Source: Hominiventricola aquisgranensis (GTDB lineage Bacteria; Bacillota; Clostridia; Lachnospirales; Lachnospiraceae). Taken from it: DNA of 64,000 nucleotides. Location of the stretch: assembly GCF_040096225.1 (NCBI RefSeq), contig NZ_JBBMFC010000018.1, positions 1 through 64,000 of the forward strand, read 5' to 3'. A model generated the notes under the pieces. It saw nothing but the letters and a program-made list of their open reading frames with translations, did no database searches and had not been told where the DNA came from. A program made the position numbers and the translations under genes. Positions 8,064-17,522 of the stretch are shown here, piece by piece; the stretch's first letter is position 1; each line of letters opens with the position of its first letter.

Positions 8064-10079
8064 ATGAAATCACCAGTCATCAAGCGTCTGCTTCCTCTGG
8101 CACTGGCACTGTGCCTGACCTGTGGCAGCGGCCTGAATGTGTCTGCCACAGAAGCATCTGCAGCAGCACAGACAGAAGAGACACAGACAACCGAAGAGAA
8201 TGCAGACGGGGCTGTGGCACAGGAGAATACCCAGACCGCAACGCGGGAGACCACCAGCACCGGAACATCCGGAAGCACTACCACCAGTGGCAGTACTTCC
8301 ACCAGTGGAAGCAGCACGGACAGTACCAAGGTAATAGTCACCCCAAGTAATGCCAATGCACTGCTTCTGATGGATGCGGGAGCACAGTCACCGAAAGCAG
8401 TTCCGGGTCAGGAAGTAGAAGTGGTACTGACTCTGGCTGTGAACCGGGAATATCTCCCCAGTGAGAAATATGTACTCCGCAACATCACGATCCAGCCGGA
8501 TATCCCCAAGGAATCCACCAAGGACAACTGGCCCTTTGACATCATCGATGCCAGCAAGGTAAGACACCTGGATGACATGAGCTACAACAGCACCGCCGAG
8601 GTGTGGTACAAGTTCTCTGTTTCCCAGTTTGCAAAGGAAGGTGTCTACCCCATCAACTTCAAGGTAAATGCAACTGTCTGGAGACAGGACAGCGTCAACG
8701 GAACCGATATCACTGAAGATGTAGCATTTACCCTGAACGTGTTCCTGACCGTGACGGACAACGGTGATATGTCCGGCGTTGTCAGCAAGATCGGACCGCT
8801 GAACGTGGCAGGACGAGAGAACACCGCCATCTCATCCCCGACCGGAAGCCCGGGCGAGACCATCGTTGTGAGCATGCCCATCGTCAATAAGGGCGGAACT
8901 CTGGAAAATGTTACCGTATCCCCGGTAGTGACCGGTGATCTGGAGACCTTCCCGTTCGTGGCGCAGGACATCAATTACGGCAGAGAGCTGGGACGCATGG
9001 AAAATGGAACCCGTCAGCAGGTTGACTGGATCTTCACCATCTCCCCGTATGCGACCACGGGAAACAAGATCATTACCTTCCGTGCCACCTATGAAGAAAA
9101 TGGTGTCTACGGCGAATGTACCTTTACCGGATACATCTATGTAAAGAACGGATATACCCAGAATACCGCAGCTTCCCTGATGGTGGAAAATTACACCATG
9201 TATATCAATGATAACCAGGTGGACAACCTGGAGGCAGGCAATGAGGCAGTACTGAAAGTAACCTTGAAAAATAATGCAGCAAAGAATGCAGTCTATAAAA
9301 CCGTAGCGACCCTGAAGCTTGCAGATTCCACCAGCCTGATCCTGTCACCGGGTTATGCGGACGCAGCCTATGTGCGCAGCATCCCGGCAGGACAGACCGC
9401 AGAGATCGAGTACCATATCAGTGCAAGAGCTTCCGCAGCAGTGGGGCCGAGCACCGCTACCATCGGACTGACCTATGAGATTTCCGAGAAAGACGGAGCT
9501 GTGGCAGGAAGTGCCACCTCTACGATTCAGATCCCGATCAAGCAGCAGATGGATCTGCAGATCGATACTCCGGTAGTCTATGGTACCCCGGTACAGGATG
9601 AGCCGTTGGCAGTATCCCTGAATATCGTAAACCTGGGACGCTCCCGTGCCTATAACGTGCGGGTAGTCGGCATGGATGGTATCTCCTTGCAGGATTCCTA
9701 CTTCGGCGGAGACATCCTGGCAGCAGGAACCCTCAATGCAGACTTCCAGGTGATCCCGAACAAATCCGGCAATTACACCGGAACCATCGTGGTCCAGTAT
9801 GAAGATGCGGACGGCGAGCAGTATACCCAGAGCGTAGACCTTCCGCTGGATGCAGCAGATGCAGATGCCATCTCCACAGAGGCATTGAGTACCGATGTAG
9901 AGACCAATAAAAAGTCCGGTTCTCACTTGTGGGTATGGATCCTGATCCTTCTGATCCTGATCCTGGCAGCAGTTGTTGGCTGGTACCTTCTTATATATAA
10001 GAAGAAACAGCAGACAGCAGAAATTGAGGCAGAAGACGGAGAAGCAGCAGAGCAGTCCGACGGATACGAGGAAGAATGA
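8064..10079 (+). CDS. Secreted, membrane-anchored S-layer-type protein (COG1361-like)
   Basis: 671 residues. An N-terminal signal peptide (LLPLALALCLTCGSGLNVSA) is followed by a Ser/Thr/Gly-rich linker (about 35-90), then several Ig-like beta domains of the CARDB/COG1361 type that assist ABC exporters. A single C-terminal membrane helix (LWVWILILLILILAAVVGWYL) precedes a short acidic tail. Start 8064 follows GGGAGG; the frame opens at 7956 but without a ribosome site. The gene lies between the ATPase and permease genes and its stop overlaps the permease start, so the three probably form one exporter or surface-assembly machine in the cobalamin operon. Confidence 0.72.
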   Translation: MKSPVIKRLLPLALALCLTCGSGLNVSATEASAAAQTEETQTTEENADGAVAQENTQTATRETTSTGTSGSTTTSGSTSTSGSSTDSTKVIVTPSNANALLLMDAGAQSPKAVPGQEVEVVLTLAVNREYLPSEKYVLRNITIQPDIPKESTKDNWPFDIIDASKVRHLDDMSYNSTAEVWYKFSVSQFAKEGVYPINFKVNATVWRQDSVNGTDITEDVAFTLNVFLTVTDNGDMSGVVSKIGPLNVAGRENTAISSPTGSPGETIVVSMPIVNKGGTLENVTVSPVVTGDLETFPFVAQDINYGRELGRMENGTRQQVDWIFTISPYATTGNKIITFRATYEENGVYGECTFTGYIYVKNGYTQNTAASLMVENYTMYINDNQVDNLEAGNEAVLKVTLKNNAAKNAVYKTVATLKLADSTSLILSPGYADAAYVRSIPAGQTAEIEYHISARASAAVGPSTATIGLTYEISEKDGAVAGSATSTIQIPIKQQMDLQIDTPVVYGTPVQDEPLAVSLNIVNLGRSRAYNVRVVGMDGISLQDSYFGGDILAAGTLNADFQVIPNKSGNYTGTIVVQYEDADGEQYTQSVDLPLDAADADAISTEALSTDVETNKKSGSHLWVWILILLILILAAVVGWYLLIYKKKQQTAEIEAEDGEAAEQSDGYEEE

Positions 10080-11749
10080 TGATGAAGAGACAAGTTACGC
10101 GGCAGGGGATGAGGACATCTGATCTTCTGCGCACCGGCTGCGTCAATCTCTGGCGACGCAAGACCCGTACCATTCTGACGGCAGTATCCATGACTATCGG
10201 AGTCATGTGTATCGTGGTACTGATCTCTGTAGGACTTGGCTACGGTCAGTCCTATCAGGAGACGGTGGAAGCCATGGGAAGTCTGACCAAGATCGATGTA
10301 TCTGCAGCCCAGAAGATGGATGACAAGCAGAAGACCGCTTTGCTGAATGATAAAGCTGTGGAGAGTATCCGGAAGCTGGATGGGGTGGAAGCAGTCACCC
10401 CGGTGGAACAGTTGACCGGTTACCTTAAGAGCGGAAGCTACATCGGCATGATCAAGCTTTATGGGATTGACTTAAACACCGTAGAGAGCTTCCAGCTTAC
10501 TCCCGTTGAGGGAGAAGCACCCACAGAAGGACTGAGGCTTCATCCGGAAGTGATGGTCAGTGATGATCTGGCAGCCTCCTTTGGAGACCCCAACAACAAC
10601 TGGGCAGACGCGGTGGATGAAGACGGCAACCCGTATGTGGATGTGATGAACTCTCCCATCAAGCTGACCTTTGACTATGACCAGTTAAATGGCAATCAGA
10701 AGTCAGATAAAGAAGGTAGAGCTACCACCACCGGTACTTTCTATAACCTGGATGTATCGGGCATCTGTTCCAGCCAGAACAATACCTATTCCACTTCCGG
10801 TTTTCTGGATATCACCAGACTCCAGGAATGGAAGAAAGTACAGGCGGATCAGGCAGCACAGAAGAGCAGTGACAGCAGCAGTTCTTCTTCCAGCAGCAGT
10901 TCTTCTTCCGTTAGCAGTACCGGCAGCGGAAGCACCGATACAAATACGAACAATAACAGTACCACGGGAAATACCACATCCGGTACGAACTCGAATAGTA
11001 CTGATACGAGTGCTAATACGGGCAATACAACAAATACCGGAACGACAAATAACAGCAGCAACAGCACATCCGGAACCCAGACCAGTGCAGGATCTGCACA
11101 GGGAGGCGGTACAAGCAGTTCTGCCACGAACAAAGACACAGAGCGTGCGGCAGTGAATAGCAGTACCAGCGGAAGTTCCTCAAATTCCCGGTCAAATGGT
11201 ACGAATGTAGCCACGTCTGATACTTATGATCTTGTCTGGGTCAAAGCCGAAAAGGTCAGCGATGTACAGCGGATCTCCAACCTGATCAAGCAGGCAGGCT
11301 TTGAGACATACTCCTTAAATGACATGCTGGAGACCGTCAAGAAGCAGTCCAGACAGATCCAGGGTGTATTGGGAGCTATTGGACTGGTATCCCTCTTAGT
11401 AGCCGGTATCGGTGTGGCAAATACCATGATGATGTCCATCAATGAGCGGACCCGCGAGGTCGGAATCCTGAAAGTGCTGGGAACAGAGTTTTCTGATATT
11501 GCAAAACTCTTCCTGACCGAAGCATTCCTTCTGGGACTGGCAGGAGGAATTACAGGTCTGATTCTGAGCCTGTTGATGGGGCAGATTATTCCAAGGATGT
11601 TTGCGGATATGGATATCCGCTGTGTCTTCACCTGGTGGCTGATACTGGGAAGTGTTCTGTTCGCAGGTGTGGTAGCCCTGATCGCAGCATGGATCCCGGC
11701 GAGAAAAGCCATGAATATCAGCCCGAATGAGGCGATCCGAAGCGAATAA
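10076..11749 (+). CDS. MacB/FtsX-type ABC permease with a low-complexity extracellular insert
   Basis: 557 residues. One N-terminal membrane helix follows the TRTILTAVSMTIGVM start region typical of MacB. A large outer domain follows, then three C-terminal helices (VLGAIGLVSLLVAGIGVANTM, EAFLLGLAGGITGLILSLL, WWLILGSVLFAGVVALIAAW) ending in PARKAMNISPNEAIRSE, the usual family ending. Between about residues 260 and 380 the outer domain is interrupted by an almost pure Ser/Thr/Asn/Gly tract. The partner ATPase is at 7233-7916. The start overlaps the preceding gene by 4 bases. Confidence 0.85.
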   Translation: MMMKRQVTRQGMRTSDLLRTGCVNLWRRKTRTILTAVSMTIGVMCIVVLISVGLGYGQSYQETVEAMGSLTKIDVSAAQKMDDKQKTALLNDKAVESIRKLDGVEAVTPVEQLTGYLKSGSYIGMIKLYGIDLNTVESFQLTPVEGEAPTEGLRLHPEVMVSDDLAASFGDPNNNWADAVDEDGNPYVDVMNSPIKLTFDYDQLNGNQKSDKEGRATTTGTFYNLDVSGICSSQNNTYSTSGFLDITRLQEWKKVQADQAAQKSSDSSSSSSSSSSSSVSSTGSGSTDTNTNNNSTTGNTTSGTNSNSTDTSANTGNTTNTGTTNNSSNSTSGTQTSAGSAQGGGTSSSATNKDTERAAVNSSTSGSSSNSRSNGTNVATSDTYDLVWVKAEKVSDVQRISNLIKQAGFETYSLNDMLETVKKQSRQIQGVLGAIGLVSLLVAGIGVANTMMMSINERTREVGILKVLGTEFSDIAKLFLTEAFLLGLAGGITGLILSLLMGQIIPRMFADMDIRCVFTWWLILGSVLFAGVVALIAAWIPARKAMNISPNEAIRSE

Positions 11750-11765
11750 GCAGGAGGCGCAACTG

Positions 11766-12182
11766 ATGGGAAGTAAGAAAACTGATAAAAAGATAAAGTC
11801 AGTGATCATAATTCTGATCATTTTAATTATAGGTGTTGCCATCTATGGTATGGTACAGAGCAGGAACCTGAAGTTTCCGAAATTTGGAAAGACAGATCCG
11901 CTGGGAATTGAGCGGATACTGGTCGGTTCTTACGAGGGCACGACTACAGAAGAGGATGGAGTCTGGTACATTGACCTGACGGTGGATGAGGACTTTTCAT
12001 TCCAGCGGGCCTCCATCCAGGTAGAACTGCCGGAAGGAGCGTATGTCTCCGAAGATACCAATTGTCTGATTACGGAGTTAGGTGGTCAGTACTTGGTAAA
12101 TCTGGGTGTGCAGGATGCAGCCCTGACAATCACGAATGGGGAGGTGTCGAGAGATTACCTTTTCAGAATCAATTTAACATAA
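11766..12182 (+). CDS. Small membrane-anchored protein of unknown function
   Basis: 138 residues with a charged N-terminus, one membrane helix (SVIIILIILIIGVAIYGMV, about 12-30) and a compact outer beta-rich domain of about 100 residues. Start 11766 has AGGAGG (11752-11757) 8 bases upstream; the ABC permease stop is 16 bases before it. I recognise no family. Its place at the end of the ABC-exporter block suggests an accessory subunit of that machine. Confidence 0.7.
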   Translation: MGSKKTDKKIKSVIIILIILIIGVAIYGMVQSRNLKFPKFGKTDPLGIERILVGSYEGTTTEEDGVWYIDLTVDEDFSFQRASIQVELPEGAYVSEDTNCLITELGGQYLVNLGVQDAALTITNGEVSRDYLFRINLT

Positions 12183-12227
12183 ATCCCGGCAAAAGATACA
12201 GGAAAGGAGGTAAACGGGAGAGAAAAT

Positions 12228-12254
12228 ATGGAAACTCGTAAACAATTATTTTAA
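12228..12254 (+). other. Eight-codon leader reading frame
   Basis: ATG at 12228 opens METRKQLF followed by TAA, 17 bases before the next gene. It has purine-rich ribosome-site-like sequence upstream (CGGGAGAG, with AAAGGAGG further back). It could be a translated leader that couples or tunes expression of the secreted protein at 12272, or simply chance. Confidence 0.25.
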
Positions 12255-12271
12255 GAGAAAAGGAGAATGAG

Positions 12272-13531
12272 ATGAAAGCTTTCAAAAAACTCAATCAGTC
12301 CGTATTAGGCATTATGCTTGTACTGGCAATGACAGCATCTATGCTGATCGCAGCACCGGCAAAAGAAGCAAAGGCAGCAACCGCTGCACCAACAGTAGCA
12401 ACTGACGTAGCACATGATGAGATCACAGATGTAACAGTAGCAAATGTAACAGACGAAACTGTTTCTTATCAGATGGATGACAATGATGACGATGATGCAT
12501 TTATTCGTATTCTGTTACCGAAAACAGCTACGGTTGATACACTTAAGAACTTGAAATTTACTATTACTACAAATACAGCGTTGACATGTGATTCATTGGT
12601 ATTTTCAAAGAGCGGAAATACTTATACTTGCAATTCCGCAGATTTGTATAACAAATCATATACATTGTCCTTTGGCGGTGTAGATTACATTCTTGCAGCT
12701 GGTATTGAAGGAGGAAAAACCTCTGTTCCGGCAGGCGAGACAGGTGTTATCACTGGCGCAAGACTGGGCGGCGTAGCAGCAACTATGGCACGCGATGTTA
12801 TTCAGAGCGATTTCATGGGCAACCCGTACTTTGGCGAGATGGGATACGATTGGACCAGTGTTACTTACCTTATTTCTGATGTTACACTTCCGAATGATAC
12901 AAACAGAGCTGCAGTGGTACTCTCCTATAGTCCATATAAAAAGGCTAATCAGGTAACTGTAGACCTTACCAGTGGTCAGAAAGAAGTAACTATTAATGGA
13001 GCGACCTATCAGGTAACAGCATCCTTTGGAGATGTGATTGTTGTCAGCAAAGATAATTATTACATTGATTTACATGAGTTGGCTAAATATTTATCTTCCG
13101 AAGAGGAAACCGTAGCAAGCAAAGAAGATCTTCTTCATATGTTCCAGCAGATTCAGATAGCGCAGAATGAATACTTTGCAAATGGTGCTCGTACTTTCAG
13201 CGCTGGTACTACTGTTATGGATGTTATGCAGGATTTCCTGAACTTCGCATATGGAGAGCATAAGGACAATACTGTAAAATACTTCACAATGGGTGATTCC
13301 AGCAGAGGTGCAGATGTAAGTTACATTGATTATATCAATGGTCTGAGCTACCGTCAGGTAAATCGGTATGCAGGCTGGATGTACAGCGATGATCCAAATG
13401 GTGTTTGGAAAGATGGTGCTTTCAACAAGGGTTGCAGCATGCCGAATGTTATGTCTAACGCATACACCATGACCAAAGACACCAAGATCACCTGGTTCTA
13501 TACCACGAACTACATGGCAATCTATCAGTAG
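12272..13531 (+). CDS. Secreted protein with transcobalamin-like (DUF4430) domain
   Basis: 419 residues. A signal peptide (LGIMLVLAMTASMLIAAPAKEAKA) precedes a beta-rich N-terminal domain and a C-terminal DUF4430-like domain. The latter is recognised by AGTTVMDVMQDFL, a YIDYINGLSYRQV strand and NRYAGWMYSDDPNG, ending in TKITWFYTTNY. These align in order with the lipoprotein at 2782-3711, although overall similarity is low. There is no cell-wall sorting signal or lipobox, so the protein is either released or held by a partner. It is probably a second corrinoid-binding module made with the giant proteins that follow. AAAAGGAG lies 6-7 bases before the start. Confidence 0.72.
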   Translation: MKAFKKLNQSVLGIMLVLAMTASMLIAAPAKEAKAATAAPTVATDVAHDEITDVTVANVTDETVSYQMDDNDDDDAFIRILLPKTATVDTLKNLKFTITTNTALTCDSLVFSKSGNTYTCNSADLYNKSYTLSFGGVDYILAAGIEGGKTSVPAGETGVITGARLGGVAATMARDVIQSDFMGNPYFGEMGYDWTSVTYLISDVTLPNDTNRAAVVLSYSPYKKANQVTVDLTSGQKEVTINGATYQVTASFGDVIVVSKDNYYIDLHELAKYLSSEEETVASKEDLLHMFQQIQIAQNEYFANGARTFSAGTTVMDVMQDFLNFAYGEHKDNTVKYFTMGDSSRGADVSYIDYINGLSYRQVNRYAGWMYSDDPNGVWKDGAFNKGCSMPNVMSNAYTMTKDTKITWFYTTNYMAIYQ

Positions 13532-13543
13532 GTAATGACGGGC

Positions 13544-13563
13544 AGGGAGCCTTTTGGCTCCCT
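13544..13563 (+). terminator. Intercistronic hairpin
   Basis: AGGGAGCC-TTTT-GGCTCCCT is a perfect 8-bp stem between two secreted-protein genes. The following bases (CCTCCCCTT) lack a good T-run, so an mRNA processing/stability or attenuation role is likelier than full termination. Confidence 0.45.
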
Positions 13564-13586
13564 CCTCCCCTTAAAAGGAGGCAGGA

Positions 13587-16500
13587 ATGAAAAGGTGGAA
13601 ACAGCTATTGGCAGGGGTGTTGTCAGCAGCTCTGCTGGTAGGCACTGTCCTTCCGGCACTTCCGGTCCAGGCAGCCTGGACCGGGGTGCAATGGCCTGGA
13701 CTGGGAATTATGTCAGGCGCAAAAAACTATGAATATCTTGACAGTATTAGTAATGAAAGTGAAATATACAATAATGTATTACATCAAACCTATGGATATG
13801 GAGCCTGGATTGATATTCCAGAGGATGTAGCCAAGAGTTTTACAATAAAAGATTATTCATTTAGCACTTCATATAAACATCCAACAATTTTTGAAAACAT
13901 AGAAGCAGGAAAAACATATGATCTGACAACCCCGGTCTGTTTCTGGGCGACAGAGACGGATACAGGAAGAACTCATCCGTATTATCTGATGGCGGCACCA
14001 TGGAAAGAAAAACCTGTATGGACAGAAGCAGATAAAGAGGAATGGTTCGCCCTGATTCCGGAAGTTCTGGAATACCGGGATCGGATCGTTGAAAAAATAA
14101 ATGAGATTGAGGCACAGAGGAATAGTAAAACTCTTTCAATAGGAAGCCTGAATGTGGCGCAGAGCTATATGCTTTCTCAGCTCAAATCCTATTATATGGA
14201 ACGTGTAACCGGATGCCTAGAGAGTATTCCGGAGGGTGGAAGCTGGACAGATGAGATCGTTCCGTACACGGAGGAAACTCTGCGGGCCGATATGCAGAAA
14301 TTGTTGGATAAGGGAGAGGAGAGCAGGCTTCTTCCACCCAGATATACGAAAGTATGGATGGAAGCTATCTGTGAGGGCTATCTGCAGCTGGTCGAAGATA
14401 CCAGAATCAGCGCGCCGGAGATCAGTACTGTATCTATAGGGGATTACTATGGCGTGATCGACAGGGATGGTCATGTGACAGTGAGCATTCCGGAGGAAGC
14501 AGATCTGTCTTCGCTGGAAGATCCGGTCATCGAGTGCGAGGGCTGGGTGCATGCCAACAAGCAGGCTGGCTCGGTGGAGAATGGAAAGCTTTCTTATTAT
14601 CTGGTTCCCTATGAACCGACCACAGGCGTCACCTATGATGGCATTGATCAGGATGGAACGATCTGTGAGAATGGTCAGGGCATGGGTATTGACCTGGGCA
14701 AGACCTGGACCATCCAGATTAAGCGGGGAGAGCCCCGTCTGGAAGTGACGGATTTCTCCGTTACCGTAGATGGAACTGTCTATCACGCAAAGATCCAGGA
14801 AGACAATATTAAGCTGTTGCTCCCGGAGGGGACAGATCTGACGGCTTTGAAGCCTACGATCACCCACACGGCCCAGAGTACCAACATGGACGGAAAGACC
14901 ATTAATTTTACCAAAGAGACAAGGCTGACATTGACGCTGAACAGCGGCAGTCAGGAATACACGAAGACCTACACGGTGGAAGTGACCGAAGGCAAGTCGG
15001 CGGAAAGCAGTCTCCTGACCTATCAGGTGGCAGGTGTGACCGGAACTCCGAAGAGTGATGGAACCCTGGAACTGACACTGCCCCATGGAACAGACCTAAG
15101 TACGGCGGAAGTCTCCTGGACGTTATCCGACGGAGCGACCATGCAGTCACAGCCCAATGCGTTAAGCTGGAACCAGCCCCTGACCTATGTGGTACAGGCG
15201 GAAGATGGGGAAAGTACGACGACCTACACCATCACACTGAAGGAAAAAGAAGCGGCGACAGGATCTAAGATCCTGAAGTTCAGCTATGGTTCCTCAGTGG
15301 CACAGATCAACGAAAGTGAAGGAACCATTTCCTTAACGGTACCGGCCGGAACGGATCTGACGAAGATCAGACCGACCCTTGAGGTATCGGAATTCGCAAC
15401 GGTCAGTCCGGCATCGGGAGAACAGGTGAACTTATCAAAGACAGTCCGTTATACAGTCACCTCACAATCTGGTGTATCCACCACTTATAAGGTGACAGCA
15501 CAGACGGATGGCCCGGCGGAGAATACCTATATTCCGCAGCTGCGGCAGCTTCTGAGCGCTATCGTGAACCGTTATGAGAAGAGTTCCTCCAAGGATGACT
15601 GGGAGTGGATCGATTATGCTATGGCAAAACGGCCAGATCCTTCTTCGGCAGATTTTCCGAAGGACTTTAACCTCTACGATCAGATCAAGAATCTGAATCT
15701 GGACAGCTACGCCATGTCAGCCATGGCCAAGAAGATCATGTTGCTGACTGCCATGGGATACAATGCGTCTGATCTGGATCAGTATCGGGTGGACAATCAG
15801 CCCTTTGTGCTGTCTACAGGGAAGGAAGTATCGAATCTGGTGGCTGAGCTTTACAGTTATGACGGCTCCTGGACCATTAACCATTTGACCTATGCGCTGA
15901 TTGCACTGGATATGGGTAACTATACCGTGCCGGAGGATGCGAACTGGACCCGGGAGAAGCTGCTGGAGACTATTCTGGATCATAAATACGGCAGCGATAA
16001 CTATGCCATTGATATGGTAGGCGGCATTATGTACGCCATTGGACCGTATCAGGACGATCCAGTCTATGGTGAACGGGTAAGAGCCAAGATGCAGGAAGGT
16101 CTCTCCATTATTCTGGGAGAACAGACTGCCAAGAGCTGTGATCCTATGACGGATGACTATATGTTCTACTGCTTTGGGGCACTGAACTCGGAGAGTGCAT
16201 CCTGGGTCAACATGGGACTGTGCAGTATGGGAATCGACTGGCACACAGATCCAAGATTTTCAGATGGGGAGAAAAGTGCCCTGAGTCAGTGGCTGCAGTT
16301 TGCGACCAAAGATGGATTCAAGCACATCCTGTCAGAGACACAGAACAATGCGCTGGCTACCTATGAGGCATGTTATAACCTGGAATGGTATCTGGGCTTC
16401 CTGGACAACGGCGGAGCCGGGCATCCCTATTATCTCTGGTACCATGTACATGACTTTGCAACACCGCTGAGTGAAGAGGCAGAGATCCTGTCCTTCCAGA

Positions 16501-17501
16501 TCCAGGGGCAGCAGGGAGAGATTGATACGGAGAACGCAACCGTTACAGTGAAGATGCCAAGTGGAACACCGCTGGATAATCTGAGTCCGGAGATCGAACT
16601 GTCAAGAAAGGCCAAACTGAAAGCACCAAGCCTGCCTGTTACTTTTGTGGAAGGGATCGGACAGCCATTTACGGTTGTGGCGGAAGATGGTGTGACAGTG
16701 AAGACCTGGACGGTAACACTGGTCTATGATGAGGATGTGGAGGCAGCGGGTACGGAGCTGAAGACGGAGAGCCTGTCCATTACAGATAAGTACCAGAGGG
16801 CAATCACGATTCTGGACAAGACGGTCACCGAGACTGATGAAGGAACCAACATCCTGTTGACGGTACCGGAAGGAACGGATCTGACCAGCATCCTGCTGAA
16901 TGCCGTGCTGGACTATAAGGCAGAGGCAAGTGCATCCGTGGACGGAAAAGAAACGTTGGATCTCAGCGACTGGAAAGAGATCACCGTGACAGCAGAGAAT
17001 GGTACGAAGAAAGTCTACCGTATCCGGGCACAGTATGAGAAGGTAGCGGCCATTACCGGATTCTACGTGACCATAGGAGACAAGACCTATTCGGGAACCA
17101 TCTCGGGAACGACGATCACGATCTCAGGGGTACCGTCGGATGCAGATATTACAGCACTGACGCCGGAGATCAAAGTCAACGAGTATACCACAGGATTAAG
17201 TCCACTGGATGGACTGGTACAGGATTTCACCAATCCGGTGGAATATATCGTGTCCGGACGTGATGTCAAGAGTAAGAACTATCAGGTCATCGTTGTGAAG
17301 AACGGAGCAGCTACAGGTGATAAGGATACTGATCCGGATCCGATGCCTACTCCAACTCCGACACCGGGCGGAGACAGCGATTCCGATAATAATCAGAACA
17401 GCGGTTCCAGTACAGATAAGTACAAGGCAGAGCGTCTGTGGAACGAAATGGAAAAAGACGATAATAACACAATCACTGATCATCAGGTCGTGAAGGATTA
17501 A
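13587..17501 (+). CDS. Giant secreted protein with predicted alpha/alpha-toroid and repeated beta-sandwich domains
   Basis: 1304 residues with a signal peptide ending near VQA (about residue 29). The middle (about 645-960) is an all-helical segment with paired helices (NTYIPQLRQLLSAIVNRYEK, YAMSAMAKKIMLLTAMGYN, SWTINHLTYALIALDMGNY and others). Its character resembles the prenyltransferase/terpene-cyclase-like toroid that forms the alpha domain of intrinsic factor and transcobalamin. On both sides are DUF5018-like beta-sandwiches with the pattern ...PxGTDLTxLxP...VSPASG...YTVTxEDGxxxTY. A PTPTPTPGG linker leads to a charged C-terminus containing LWNEM. There is no LPXTG motif. Start 13587 has AAAGGAGG upstream. 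Together with DUF4430 partners it may rebuild a two-domain corrinoid-binding fold; this is inference from fold-like features only. Confidence 0.65.
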   Translation: MKRWKQLLAGVLSAALLVGTVLPALPVQAAWTGVQWPGLGIMSGAKNYEYLDSISNESEIYNNVLHQTYGYGAWIDIPEDVAKSFTIKDYSFSTSYKHPTIFENIEAGKTYDLTTPVCFWATETDTGRTHPYYLMAAPWKEKPVWTEADKEEWFALIPEVLEYRDRIVEKINEIEAQRNSKTLSIGSLNVAQSYMLSQLKSYYMERVTGCLESIPEGGSWTDEIVPYTEETLRADMQKLLDKGEESRLLPPRYTKVWMEAICEGYLQLVEDTRISAPEISTVSIGDYYGVIDRDGHVTVSIPEEADLSSLEDPVIECEGWVHANKQAGSVENGKLSYYLVPYEPTTGVTYDGIDQDGTICENGQGMGIDLGKTWTIQIKRGEPRLEVTDFSVTVDGTVYHAKIQEDNIKLLLPEGTDLTALKPTITHTAQSTNMDGKTINFTKETRLTLTLNSGSQEYTKTYTVEVTEGKSAESSLLTYQVAGVTGTPKSDGTLELTLPHGTDLSTAEVSWTLSDGATMQSQPNALSWNQPLTYVVQAEDGESTTTYTITLKEKEAATGSKILKFSYGSSVAQINESEGTISLTVPAGTDLTKIRPTLEVSEFATVSPASGEQVNLSKTVRYTVTSQSGVSTTYKVTAQTDGPAENTYIPQLRQLLSAIVNRYEKSSSKDDWEWIDYAMAKRPDPSSADFPKDFNLYDQIKNLNLDSYAMSAMAKKIMLLTAMGYNASDLDQYRVDNQPFVLSTGKEVSNLVAELYSYDGSWTINHLTYALIALDMGNYTVPEDANWTREKLLETILDHKYGSDNYAIDMVGGIMYAIGPYQDDPVYGERVRAKMQEGLSIILGEQTAKSCDPMTDDYMFYCFGALNSESASWVNMGLCSMGIDWHTDPRFSDGEKSALSQWLQFATKDGFKHILSETQNNALATYEACYNLEWYLGFLDNGGAGHPYYLWYHVHDFATPLSEEAEILSFQIQGQQGEIDTENATVTVKMPSGTPLDNLSPEIELSRKAKLKAPSLPVTFVEGIGQPFTVVAEDGVTVKTWTVTLVYDEDVEAAGTELKTESLSITDKYQRAITILDKTVTETDEGTNILLTVPEGTDLTSILLNAVLDYKAEASASVDGKETLDLSDWKEITVTAENGTKKVYRIRAQYEKVAAITGFYVTIGDKTYSGTISGTTITISGVPSDADITALTPEIKVNEYTTGLSPLDGLVQDFTNPVEYIVSGRDVKSKNYQVIVVKNGAATGDKDTDPDPMPTPTPTPGGDSDSDNNQNSGSSTDKYKAERLWNEMEKDDNNTITDHQVVKD

Positions 17502-17522
17502 GAAAGAAGGAGGGAATGGGAT

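Noticed and set aside
10849..11214. Minus-strand frame opposite the Ser/Thr tract
   Set aside because: Its Leu/Val-rich sequence is just the complement of the low-complexity insert in the permease gene.
13544..13563. Hairpin considered as the end of the cobalamin operon
   Set aside because: There is no T-run, and the next genes continue on the same strand with close spacing; the convincing terminator is at 21235.
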